Notes under the pieces: generated by a model | Databases searched by the model: none | Seen by the model: the letters and a program-made list of their open reading frames with translations, nothing else | Told to the model about the DNA's origin: nothing | Part shown: one piece after another, positions 1 through 9,088 of the stretch | How positions within the stretch are numbered: position 1 is the stretch's first letter | How the letters are laid out: each line of letters opens with the position of its first letter | Position numbers and translations under genes: made by a program | NCBI GenBank assembly: GCA_002197995.1 | Contig: NGZR01000005.1 | Span: forward strand, 496,001-560,000 | Source: Gaeumannomyces sp. JS-464 | Lineage: Eukaryota > Ascomycota > Sordariomycetes > Magnaporthales > Magnaporthaceae | Reading direction: 5' to 3' | DNA length: 64,000 bases

Positions 1-2860
1 CCGGCGAGTTGACAACAATGTCAACTCCCGCGCCGCCCGTCTCGTGGAGCTGCTCCTCGACGAAGGAGGCATCGCGCAAGTTGAAGAGACGGTTCCGCGG
101 AATGCCGTAGCGCTTCGTCGGGAACTGCGCTTTCTCCTCGCGGGCCCGACCGTCGCGAAGACGTCGACACCAATCAGGCGGGCGCTCTCCACGGCGGCGG
201 GGCCGGCACCACCGCAAACCGAGTGGATCAGGAGGGACTCGCCGATACTGTCGCCTGGCTTTAACCCTCGCAGCAGAGGCCCGACGCTGCGGACAAGGCC
301 GCTGCCATCGAGACTGCGGTAGTGGCCCAGGTGCTCGATCAAGTGCATACCGATCAGGACGTCGTTGAAGTTGACTCCCACAGCATGCCTCTTGGTCTCG
401 ATCTTGTGGTCTCCGAGAGGCGGTGGGCTGGGGCAGCGGACCCGGTGGAAGGTCTACAGACGCCCGGGGTGTGTCCGAAGGCCCTGTCACACTCATCACC
501 CTCGACCCCTTTCGAGCCAGTGGCAGTGGTTGCTGATATAGCAGGCAGGCCAGTCGTGCGGGCCGGGATGGTGCTGTCGCTCGCGCGAGCGGCGACGGCC
601 GTGCTAGCCGGGGAGTCCAAGGTGACAGCATCCGCCTGGCCAGACCCAGGAGCTCTGAGTGCATCCTTCAGGTGGTCAACGCCGACCTGCTGCTACCCGT
701 CGGCTGGTAGCCAGAACGAAGTTGACGCATGTGAAGGACGATGCGGGAGCGAGTTATGCTCCAGGCGCAAGAAGCTTGTGCGCATGGCCAAGTGATGGGG
801 CGAGGTCCGGCGTCGCGTGTAGCGCGTTGCTGGCGATAGCGGGGTCGAAATGGCTCGAACCCCTAGTCCGCCAGGCCGCTACCGATGTTGAGCGTGGCGT
901 ACTAGAGGTTCCGTTGGCCCGGGAGATGCTCCTCGGCAGCAACCGCGGTCCGCATGCGAGCGTGTAGCTTGAGCAGGGACGGCGTCCGTCGGGCAACGAG
1001 AGCGCCCCTAGGAGAGGCGCGGCACTACGCCCTGGCCCAGTTGCCAGGCTTCAGCGCCCGCATCGTCGGCCTGGCATGGCCCACAGGGCGGAGGGTAGTG
1101 CCGAGGTGCCATCGAGGTGACAGACGGGGTCGTAAAGGCGCGAGGCGGTGTCGGCGGGGACGAATGACTCCCAGCAAGTGACACTGTCGACGACAAGGGC
1201 GTAGATGCCGGAAGCGACGGCCCCGACTGCTTCGGCCACAGGCGCGGCCGGAAGTGCCTGCCAGAATATTGCGGAGCTGCTTCCGCTTCTGCAAAGCCTC
1301 GATCTACCGGGAATATGTCTGGAGATCATGCGATTGAGTCTACACGCCAGCGAGCTGCCTCTTTTCCTCTAGAACGGCAGACTGCCCAAATCTTTCGATA
1401 GCCTTGCTGTATGGCTGACTGCCGCTGACGAAGGCGACTCGGCGGAACTCTCGAGCCCGGCCAAGTCCATGCCAGTCGTCCAGGTGACGCGGGTCTCAGT
1501 TTCTCGGGAGCCAAACGCGCGATACGAAGGTGGTTGGTGGAAACGGACAGAAAGTTTCTGTCTTTGCGGGTTAAAGGGCTCGGCCAAGCGATGGACAGCA
1601 GCTGAATGGCGCTGTTGAGGACGGCCGGGCGTACGTGGTACGTACTTGGAGAGGGGTCTATGGGGCCACTCTTCCTCGGCACAACTCCCTGGGACTGAGG
1701 CGAAGTCATGGAGACGGTGGTTGTATCGAAGTTGTGAAACTCGAGCCCCAAATCGAGGCCCTTTCGGCGCACGGCGTCGAAGCATTTTTCTCATACAACG
1801 ACGCGGGAAGCCTCAGGGGGTGGGCGGTGGTGGTCTTCTTGGGCTTCTCCTCGCCTATGACCTCTCCGCTGCAATGACTGACCCGCTGTTGGCCGTTGTG
1901 CACTGACACTGTGAACTCGAACCAGGTGCTATGGGTGCCTGCGCATGCCCAAGTCCCGGCCCAGGCGCGGCCCGAGCCAGTACACGCCGCCGCCGTCAGC
2001 GTGGCCTGAGGGTAGCAGGCCCAGCAGGCAGGCAGGGCCCTTCACGAGGAGGCTTTGAGGAATCCAGGGGCAGGTGGAAGGTGTAGAGCTTGCTGGCGAA
2101 TCGCCAGGAGCCTGTTCCTAGTGTTCTGGTTCTGGACGAGCGTTGCGAACTAGCGGGCCTTGTTGTGGCCGGGCGCCCTACCCACGATCTGCATCGGGGA
2201 CCCGGCCAGCGCCGGCTGACCTCGAGCAGGTCGAGGTTCTGGCCTGAGAAGTGGCGGAGTAGCGCGGCGGCGGCGCCGTTGGACAGCACGGGGATTTCCA
2301 GGTTCTTTTGCCGGTAGTGGGGGCCCGAAGTTTGAGTCGCCGTCGGGCAGCCTGTTCTCGATACTGGAGAAGAAACAGCTTCTCGGGCTGCATGCCCACC
2401 ACCTTGACCTCAATTGAGGCTGCGTAGAGGTCCTCGATCTGGACTATCTGGTGCGAGTGGTAGGCCCTTTTGAACTGGAGGTTCCCGGCGAGGGCGTCCG
2501 CGCGAGCTGCCTCTAGGAGCTCGTCGAGCTTATCGGCATCGGCGGAAATGGTGGTGCTCCGCGCTGAGTCGTCGCGGGCGAGGCCCATTTGGTCGGGCAG
2601 CAGGGGCTACTCCGCCTCTGCGACGAGCACGCCGGGCGCGGCAATGGTGTCAGCTTTGCGCCGCTTGTTGGCGACGACGCCAAGGTAAAAAGCCGCCGGG
2701 AGAGGCGCGGCCGATGTGCAGAGATCGAGCCCAAGGACCACCCCGCCAGACCGGTCAAGGAAGAGCTTCCGTCACGGATAGGGGATCTTTACACCGCCGT
2801 CGTGGCCACCTGTCTCTCTCAGGCGCCTGGACAGCAGTAACGAGGACTTTGGGGATGAGG
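1..2860 (-). pseudogene. Decayed highly reducing polyketide synthase (AT-DH-ER remnant)
   Basis: Reading leftward on the minus strand, pieces of a fungal type I highly reducing PKS appear in the normal domain order. An acyltransferase part at about 2,850-2,000 carries a KRAYHSH motif near 2,470. A dehydratase part at about 1,790-1,326 has 'GLDLGLEFHNF' and 'VRPAVLNSAIQLL'. A poorly matched linker lies at 1,330-950. An enoylreductase part at 400-1 has 'VGVNFNDVLIGM', then 'GDS', then the nucleotide-binding 'SVCGGAGPAAVE'. The frame changes repeatedly, and the spacing from AT to ER is far too short for an intact synthase, so internal deletions are likely. No ketosynthase is present upstream, and the gene runs off the left edge. 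Base composition is normal, so the decay is by indels and not by RIP. It is not a functional PKS; the product class beyond 'reduced polyketide' cannot be inferred. Confidence 0.8.
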
Positions 2861-3429
2861 AGAGCATGCGTGATGAGGATGTTAGATTGATCGGTGTGCG
2901 CTTCATCGAGAATTCGCTACTCCGTCTAAATAGTACTATGGCTCAACACTGTTTAATATCATTGAATGGTAGTACAGGACCGAAGTGTTCGTTCTGCGAG
3001 CACCTATGCCACGTGGGGAGTGGTCGTCGAGGCCCATGTCGGCGTCCGCGCGGGCCCACACCTCCGCCCCCACGTGTTTGATCTCTCTGCGCCTAGAATT
3101 TTCTGGGGGCCTACACCCACCACGGGAGCACCCGCCTGCTCGAGCGACACACCAGCTACATAGATTGAATTCTGATGGATGGGCCGATTTGGTGCCCAGG
3201 TACCAGGTCTGCGGGACGCACGGCACAGCAGAAGCCACACCTGGATCTACAACGGTGTGGCTGTGACAACGAACAACAGCACGTCAAGTTTGTCGACTTG
3301 GACAAAGGAACACGGCTGCCACGCTGAGCTATCACTTGATATTACTATTCTGGCATCTCGGTTCTCGCTGCGCAATGCAAAGCATTCTCAAAAATTATCT
3401 ACGCGTGTCTCTCCTTAACTTTGGCGACC

Positions 3430-4464
3430 ATGACGGAGTTCACCACGGCCCCGTATGGATGCAGCACAAGGCAAATGTCGAGGCACTGCAAAAGCGCCGG
3501 CCGGATGATTTGCAGCTCCTACAAAAGCGCGTTAGTAGTCCGTTTCGACTATGCCGCCGAGCTATCGGTTCTGCTGCTGCCGCCCCGAGAGGTACTCACC
3601 GGGTACACTTGCGGAGCCCCCAGGCAGACCTCGTCAGGATGACGGCGCCAGGATCCATGCGGCTGGCGGCGTTGACAATGCACCGCCTCGTTGGTCGAGC
3701 CAACAAGAGCGGCGAGGTAGACGACTTGGTATCTAGGTCGAAATCCTTGGCGTCGGCTTTCACGAATCCCATTCCCTGCTCCGTCAGGCCCAGCTGGCTT
3801 GCCATTTTGCTTGAAATACTCAGGGCGGCGTCGTCGCAATCGATGTTCAGGATCTCGAGCGGGGGGAGCCCCTCCCACTCGCCCAGGGCGAACCGTCGCC
3901 CGCCAGAGCTTGCATGGTGCAGATGGACGTCAAGGGCATGGGGCCCGAGCCGATGTAGGCAATTTTGGTCGGGGGTGAAGGCAAGACCGTGAAGAGTGCA
4001 GCGAGCTCTATTCGCACCAGCTCAACGTAGTTGCTGTAGTAGGGAAACCTGCTGAGGCGGTCCAGACGTTGGTGGACACGCCCCTGTCCTCGTCGGCCTG
4101 CACCCACTCGGCCCAGTGGCGCTCCAGCAAGAACTCGGACTCGGCGCAGAACCGCCGGAGCTCGGGGAGGATGGACTCAACACGCTCGTCTTGGAGTATC
4201 TGGAATGACGATGTCAGAAAGCACACGTCGTACTTGCTACAAGTCACGCAGAGCGCTGTTCCTCACCAGGTCCACAGTCTCTTGATCGTGAATTTCGGAG
4301 CATAGCTTGACTAAGCTCGACAGGATGGCGTTTGGGAGAGAGCTCTCTTTGGTCAGGGCGGTGTAGGAGTCAACGATCTGATCAGCGGCATCTTGGGCCG
4401 TATCGGCCACCAGCTGGCTGCCCTTGGGCTGGCGATAGGCGAGCTTGGTTGGGACGGAGGACAT
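3430..4464 (-). pseudogene. Nicotianamine synthase-like gene, frameshifted
   Basis: The minus strand encodes recognisable pieces of the nicotianamine synthase family, SAM-dependent enzymes that condense aminobutyryl groups into metal-chelating nicotianamine-like compounds. The likely ATG is at 4,464 (MSSVPTKLAY). The next piece contains 'ESEFLLERHWAEWV'. Then come 'FPYYSNYVELVRIELAALF' and the family's SAM-site stretch 'KIAYIGSGPMPLTSI' (about 4,000-3,940). Then 'MASQLGLTEQGMGFVKADA', 'VVYLAALVGSTNE' and 'ASRMDPGAVILTRSAWGLR' follow. The pieces occupy at least three frames with about five switches, too many for single sequencing slips, so the gene is probably dead. It is transcribed in the same direction as the PKS remnant and lies directly upstream of it. 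Membership of the family is well supported by the motif order; the exact product is not. Confidence 0.82.
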
Positions 4465-5062
4465 GATGGTCAACTTCTTTTACCGGGAGTCATCGACAAC
4501 CGGGCATCGACCACAAGAAGGTGAGGGAGGAAGCCGAGGCGGCTCTGCTTATTTGTATTGGACCGCCTGGAGCCACCAACCCCTCAAAGTGACACCTTGA
4601 TGGCCGTGACTTGCATGCGCACGACAGCGGGGGCTCCGCCGCTCTCACTCGCGCTCGTTGGGCGCCGTGTCACGCGGAGTTGGCGCATATGACAAACACC
4701 AGTACGTGACGAAACACTGTCACCCGGGAGTGACGTATCCAAACCATCGCAAGAGCGACATCATCTTAGGGGGTGTTGCTAGCGTCAACATGGCCGTTAC
4801 GCTAAGCACCAGCGGCCCGACGCCGCCTGCGCTAGAACTTACCGGTGCCCCTTGTGGACCTGCAGGTTGCCTGGTCTGGTGATGACGCCGCAGTAGCGTG
4901 GCTAGGCACGGGTTGCATCGGGAAGGGGTCGTTGAAGGACGGAGCAGCTCGCCGGTGGACGGAGGCCAGTATTGACATATGCGGAGCGGATGGTTGAAGG
5001 AATGCGTTCAGTCTAATTAGTAGATAAAAAGGTGTAAAGGAGGTGGTGGATAGAAAATATGT
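4465..5062. other. Intergenic, no gene seen
   Basis: No reading frame here resembles a known protein. The stretch separates the nicotianamine-synthase-like remnant from the 21-bp repeat region and probably holds the promoter of the former. Confidence 0.5.
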
Positions 5063-5443
5063 TCACAGCACAAAGCATAGGTAAATGCGCGTACCGGACG
5101 GACAGGCCCAATGGAACAGAGGGATGGACCACGGAATTGTCGTCTCATCGGGAGCCGGGGTGTCCGGGAAGCCGGAAACCAGCCTGTAAGTGGCCCAGAC
5201 AATCAACATGTATCGAACAGCCTTGATGTCGATGATCAAGGTCTTGAGATCCATGACCAGGGCATGGAGGCCTGTTGCTAAGATTTTAATAGCTCTGGCT
5301 GAGGTCTTGAGACTCATGGATATCTCAGCCTTGCAGCCTATGGCGAAGGTTTGCAGGGCCTTGGCCGGGGGCTTGAACACGTCTTCGGCTTTGAGACCCA
5401 TAGCTAGGGTCTTGAGCTCCATTGCTGCGGTCCTGATGTACAT
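5063..5443 (-). CDS. Possible small heptad-repeat protein (126 aa)
   Basis: This is an open frame of 126 residues on the minus strand whose first 80 or so residues fall into successive 7-residue units: MELKTLA, MGLKAED, VFKPPAK, ALQTFAI, GCKAEIS, MSLKTSA, RAIKILA, TGLHALV, MDLKTLI, IDIKAVR. The pattern puts leucine/isoleucine at fixed positions with a lysine after most of them, as in an amphipathic helix or coiled coil. The tail after residue ~85 is not repetitive. The opposite strand is open through the same stretch (5,190-5,666) with a similar 7-residue periodicity, as expected of any 21-bp repeat, so coding on this strand is not proven. No homologous family is recognised. Confidence 0.35.
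   Translation of the reverse strand: MYIRTAAMELKTLAMGLKAEDVFKPPAKALQTFAIGCKAEISMSLKTSARAIKILATGLHALVMDLKTLIIDIKAVRYMLIVWATYRLVSGFPDTPAPDETTIPWSIPLFHWACPSGTRIYLCFVL
5200..5443. repeat. Degenerate 21-bp tandem repeat, about 11 units
   Basis: Units of 21 bp resembling 'AAGGTCTTGAGATCCATG' follow each other at constant spacing, visible as repeated 'CTTGAG', 'GCTTGA' or 'GGCTTTGAG' cores (for example near 5,240, 5,310, 5,370, 5,390 and 5,412). Divergence between units is high but length is conserved in multiples of three, which suggests either old selection for a frame or recent slippage followed by drift. Confidence 0.6.
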
Positions 5444-6098
5444 GGCTGGGGTAGAATGGAGTCGAGCTTTTGGGAATAGGTTGGGTCAGAGGTGCGTGGG
5501 TGGTAAGGAAGGGAGTTATCGCTGCTGTATACGGCCAAACGCGGATCAGGAAACGAACGGTGCAAGGAGTCAGCGAAGCCCGCTGTATTTAAATAAACCA
5601 CATGACAAAGATCTAAAAATGGACATTTGTATCTACAAAGAGGCATTCAAGGCTTCAATCTATTGATCGAGCTCTTATGGCCAAGAAGATTGGACAAATG
5701 TCTTTGTGGCGACCCTTTTGTCAAGCGTTTGTCCGAATCGATGCTTGCTCGCTGCACTTGGTCGCCGCCCCCACCATCGCGACGCGGAAAAAGTGGAGCC
5801 AAACTGCCCAGTCGCAGCTACCCCGCGGTCGAAATTTTGTGACTGCACCCACCACCAGACGACACACGTCGCAGCCAAGCACATCATTGTCCTTCCTTGC
5901 CCTCGTGTCAGCCCCAGTGCCCTATCCAGAGTCCCTCGAGTGCATTGCGCCCTCAGCTACGCCCCTGATACTCGTAGCTGAACTCGGCGCTGCCCTGTCG
6001 CGCAACCTGCTGTCCCTCCGCCCTCTCCGCTGCGCGGCCTCCTCCGCGGTCCTCCTCCGAGGCTTCTCCCAGCCCGCCGAGCCTACATCCCGAGCAAG
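5444..6098. promoter_or_regulatory. 5' region of the ARC1-type gene
   Basis: No independent gene is recognised in this 650-bp stretch. The last ~150 bp are very rich in C and T (repeated CTCC/CCTCCG just before 6,099), a common feature of untranslated leaders of highly expressed fungal genes. No clear TATA box is seen at a suitable distance. Confidence 0.35.
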
Positions 6099-7346
6099 AT
6101 GGCGGCCATCACCAAGCAGACGTACACGCCCGCCGAGCAGGCCGAGATCGCCCAGTGGCAGACCACCGCCGAGCGCCTCGCCGCCCAGGCCTCGACCGGC
6201 CCCGACGCCTCCATCCTTGACGCCCTCAACACACACCTGTCCTCGCGGACCACCGTGCTCGGTTCCAAGCCCAGTCTCGCGGATGTCGAGCTCTACAAAG
6301 CCCTGTCACCCGCCGTCAAGGCCTGGTCTGCTGAGCAGCGCACCGGCAAGGAGGGCCGCCCACACATTGTCCGCCATCTCGACTTCGTTCAGAACAGCGC
6401 TGGTGTCTTCGGTCTCGATGTCGCCGATGCGGACAAGGTCAGCGTAAACCTCGACGAGGTCCTCTACGTCAAGTCGCCTGAGGAAGCCAAGGCCGAGAAG
6501 GAGCGGCTCAAGAAGGAGAAGGCCGCCGCCGCCACTGGTGCCCCTGACAGCAAGCCCGCTGAGAGCAAGACGGTTGTCGACCGCACCAAGGACGCCGCGC
6601 CCAAGGCTGCCGGCAAGGTCGCCGAGGCTAAGGACAAGGTTGTCGTCGCCGTTGCGGGCGAGAGCGCCGCCGCCGAGGGGGGAAACCAGAAGAAGAGGGA
6701 GAAGAAGGAGAAGGCGCCCAAGCCGCAGAAGGCCCCCGCCGCCGCCGCCGCGCCGCCGTCGCCCGCCCTGATCGACCTGCGCGTCGGCCACATCCTCAAG
6801 GCCATCAAGCACCCCGAAGCCGACAGCCTGTACGTGTCGACCATCGCCATGGGCGACCCGGCCGGCACCCCGGACACGGAGGAGTACGAGGGCCAGGTCG
6901 TGCGCACCGTCTGCTCGGGCCTCAACGGCCTGGTGCCGCTCGAGGAGATGCAGGGCCGCAAGGTCGTGGTGGTGTGCAACCTCAAGCCCGTCAAGATGCG
7001 CGGCGTCAAGTCGTGCGCCATGGTCCTGGCCGCGTCGCCGCGGCTCAAGGAGGGCGAGGAGGACGACCACAAGGGCCCCGTCGAGCTGGTCAACCCCCCA
7101 GCCGACGCCCCCGCTGGTGCCCGTGTCTTCTTCGATGGCTGGAAGGGCGAGCCTGAGAAGCAGCTGAACCCCAAGAAGAAGATCTGGGAGATGTTCCAGC
7201 CCGGGTTCACCACCACTGACGGTCTTGAGGTCGGCTTCGACGCAGGCGTTGTCAAGGAGCTTGGCAAGGAGGGCCTGGGCAAGCTGATTACGGAGGATGG
7301 CAAGGTCTGCACTGTCAAGACCCTGGCTGGGGCTACTGTTCGATAG
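6099..7346 (+). CDS. ARC1: ARC1/AIMP1-type tRNA-binding aminoacyl-tRNA synthetase cofactor
   Basis: This intronless gene of 415 codons has the layout of yeast Arc1p and animal AIMP1/EMAP II. Residues ~1-125 form a GST-like region that in yeast docks glutamyl- and methionyl-tRNA synthetases. Residues ~126-220 are a lysine/alanine-rich basic linker (KKREKKEKAPKPQK). From ~221 to the end there is an OB-fold tRNA-binding domain starting 'LIDLRVGHILKAIKHPEADSLYVS' (shown in part) with 'VVCNLKPVKMRGVKSCAMVL' and ending 'GKVCTVKTLAGATVR'. The family role is to deliver tRNAs to synthetases in the cytosol. The ATG at 6,099 is preceded by a pyrimidine-rich leader and starts the conserved N-terminus. 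It is one of the few clearly intact genes in the window; function is inferred from family layout. Confidence 0.93.
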   Translation: MAAITKQTYTPAEQAEIAQWQTTAERLAAQASTGPDASILDALNTHLSSRTTVLGSKPSLADVELYKALSPAVKAWSAEQRTGKEGRPHIVRHLDFVQNSAGVFGLDVADADKVSVNLDEVLYVKSPEEAKAEKERLKKEKAAAATGAPDSKPAESKTVVDRTKDAAPKAAGKVAEAKDKVVVAVAGESAAAEGGNQKKREKKEKAPKPQKAPAAAAAPPSPALIDLRVGHILKAIKHPEADSLYVSTIAMGDPAGTPDTEEYEGQVVRTVCSGLNGLVPLEEMQGRKVVVVCNLKPVKMRGVKSCAMVLAASPRLKEGEEDDHKGPVELVNPPADAPAGARVFFDGWKGEPEKQLNPKKKIWEMFQPGFTTTDGLEVGFDAGVVKELGKEGLGKLITEDGKVCTVKTLAGATVR

Positions 7347-7482
7347 ATTATCTGTCGTATCTATGTGAAGCTATGTCTAGCGAGAAAAAAAATCCGACCC
7401 AGTCTTGTACAACGCGTGGACGATCGTGCCAGTCCACTCCTGGCCATCTACCCAGCCAGACAGGAGGACTGTCGGGAGCAGA

Positions 7483-7791
7483 TCACTCATCCCTCTTCGG
7501 CTTCAGGGTGTCTTCGCTGGCGGTCGTGCTTCCTGAGGCGCCTGACCAGCTGCTGTCGGAACTGGTGTCGCTGCCGGAGTCGGACAGCTCGTCCTCGTGC
7601 GAGCTCCACTGCCCCTGGCGATGCCCGCCTCGGCTCGAGCTGTAGTCGGTGCCTCCGTGGCGGCCGCCGCGCCTGCCGGATCCAGGACGCGGCGGGTGGC
7701 ACGAGAACTCCTCGCCGTCGTCGTACGGCATTGTGGGACGTTGTATCGCCGCAGGGTCCTCTGTCTCTGGGTATGACACTGTTTTGCACAC
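7483..7791 (-). CDS. Small hydrophilic hypothetical protein
   Basis: This minus-strand frame encodes up to 102 residues. A more natural start may be the internal Met at 7,731, giving 'MPYDDGEEFSCHPPRPGSGRRGGRHGG'-type sequence (82 residues). The composition is low complexity: a Gly/Arg/His-rich first half and a Ser/Asp/Glu-rich second half (DELSDSGSDTSSDSSWSG) ending in KPKRDE, typical of an intrinsically disordered protein. It is convergent with the ARC1-type gene 140 bp away. No family is recognised. Ser/Asp-biased composition on a coding strand is some evidence of a real gene, but the frame is short and other frames are also open. Confidence 0.4.
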   Translation of the reverse strand: MCKTVSYPETEDPAAIQRPTMPYDDGEEFSCHPPRPGSGRRGGRHGGTDYSSSRGGHRQGQWSSHEDELSDSGSDTSSDSSWSGASGSTTASEDTLKPKRDE

Positions 7792-8031
7792 GTGTGGTTT
7801 TGGGACTGTATGGGCGTCAAGGGGTAGTGCCCACGCTGCCTTGCCAAGTTACTGGGCGACAGAGAAACTAGCTTTATGCATTCACTGTCGGGCGAGCCAT
7901 GTCACGCGCATAAAATGTCTCTTTCAGTGACAGGCTCGCTCTTTCGGCCGTTTTGAAGTGATTGGCTACATTGAAGTGACGCCAACGCAACTGCCCTACA
8001 TCACCCGCGCGTGGCTCGTGGTTGGTCTGGC
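7792..8031. other. Short intergenic stretch
   Basis: 240 bp between a small hypothetical frame and the 3' end of the hydrolase; no gene or clear regulatory element seen. Confidence 0.5.
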
Positions 8032-9088
8032 TTACGCCGGCAGCTTGTCAAGACTCTTGCTCTGCACACTAAACCCATCAGCAGCGGCGGCCGAGGTCTT
8101 GAAATAGGCCCCAGACGTGGCGTTCCCCTTGAGAACCCAGTTGAGCCAGTGGACCGCCGCCTTGCCGAACTTGCCGCCGTTCGCATCGTAGTAGGTGCCC
8201 CCATGGCCCACTGGAAGGTTTCCCTTCCAGCTGGGCGTGCCGGCCGGAAGGTTTTTGTAGTCTCGCTCGCCCTGCAAACGGAATCGCTTCGTCAGTGGAA
8301 CTCCGACGGGGAAGAAAGGGGCCGTACCGGGAATAGGAGCAAGCCTTACGTTCTGGTACGCAATGTCCGACGTCCCACCGAGGAAGAAGAAGATGGGCTT
8401 CCTGATGGTCGCCGCGGCCCCGGTGTTTTGCAGCAGGCCCGAGTTGAAGATTCCCAGCGTCGCCACCCGCGCGTCGTCCTTTTGGTCGTACGCCTCGACA
8501 CCGCCGCAGCTCATGCCGGCCGCCGCGACCTTGGTCTTGTCGACGGCCGCGTAGGGCGTCCCCGCCGCGCCGGCCTTGTTCGAGATCCAGTCGATCGCGT
8601 CCCGCATCTGCTTGGACGTCGTGGACCCCTGCCCGTTGGGCGCGCCGCTGGCGATGATGATGTAGCCGTGCGACGCGATCTCGGTCAGGAAGACGCGGAA
8701 CGAGAGCCCGTTGGCCGCGCAGCCGCCGTTGCCCCAGACCATGACGGGGAGGGTCACGCCCTGGGGGACGCTCCTCGGGGCGTAGATGGTGTGCACCGGG
8801 AGGGAGCTGTCGGTCGTGTAGACCTGGCGATGACGTTTTGGGGTTAGTCCACTCTTTTCAGGATGCTGTCTCGTCCGTCTCGTCCTGGAATCCTCCATGG
8901 TATGCGTGGACTTACCGCCGGGTATTTGCCTGTTCCCCCAGCCTGGAATCCATGTCAGCCTCAGCTTCGTCAGCGTCTTTTGTCCGTCAGTGCCCCAGAC
9001 TAACCGAAGCTTGTCTCGCATCAAGATACTGGCTGGTGGAAGGTGCGCCATGGCCAACGGCCAGCAGGGCTGAAAGAAGAAGCTTCAT
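8032..9088 (-). CDS. Secreted alpha/beta hydrolase, four exons
   Basis: The product, 274 residues, is assembled from exons 9088-9005, 8942-8916, 8823-8350 and 8271-8032. The introns (9004-8943, 8915-8824, 8349-8272) start GTTAGT, GTAAGT and GTAAGG and end CAG; all junctions keep frame. The ATG at 9,088 begins a signal peptide (MKLLLSALLAVGHGAPS), so the protein is probably exported. After splicing the mature start reads 'QASAGGTGKYPAVYTTDSSLP'-like sequence. The nucleophile elbow is G-M-S-C-G ('AAAGMSCGGVEAY'), a GxSxG motif, and 'LPVMVWGNGGCAANG' supplies the oxyanion strand/loop; a late 'VGHGGTYY' probably holds the catalytic histidine. The fold is clear; the substrate is unknown. A longer unspliced frame also exists but lacks the signal peptide. 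Confidence 0.82.

Noticed and set aside
5677..6447. 256-residue plus-strand frame upstream of and overlapping the ARC1-type gene
   Set aside because: Its Arg/Pro/Ser-rich end is an out-of-frame shadow of the ARC1 coding sequence.
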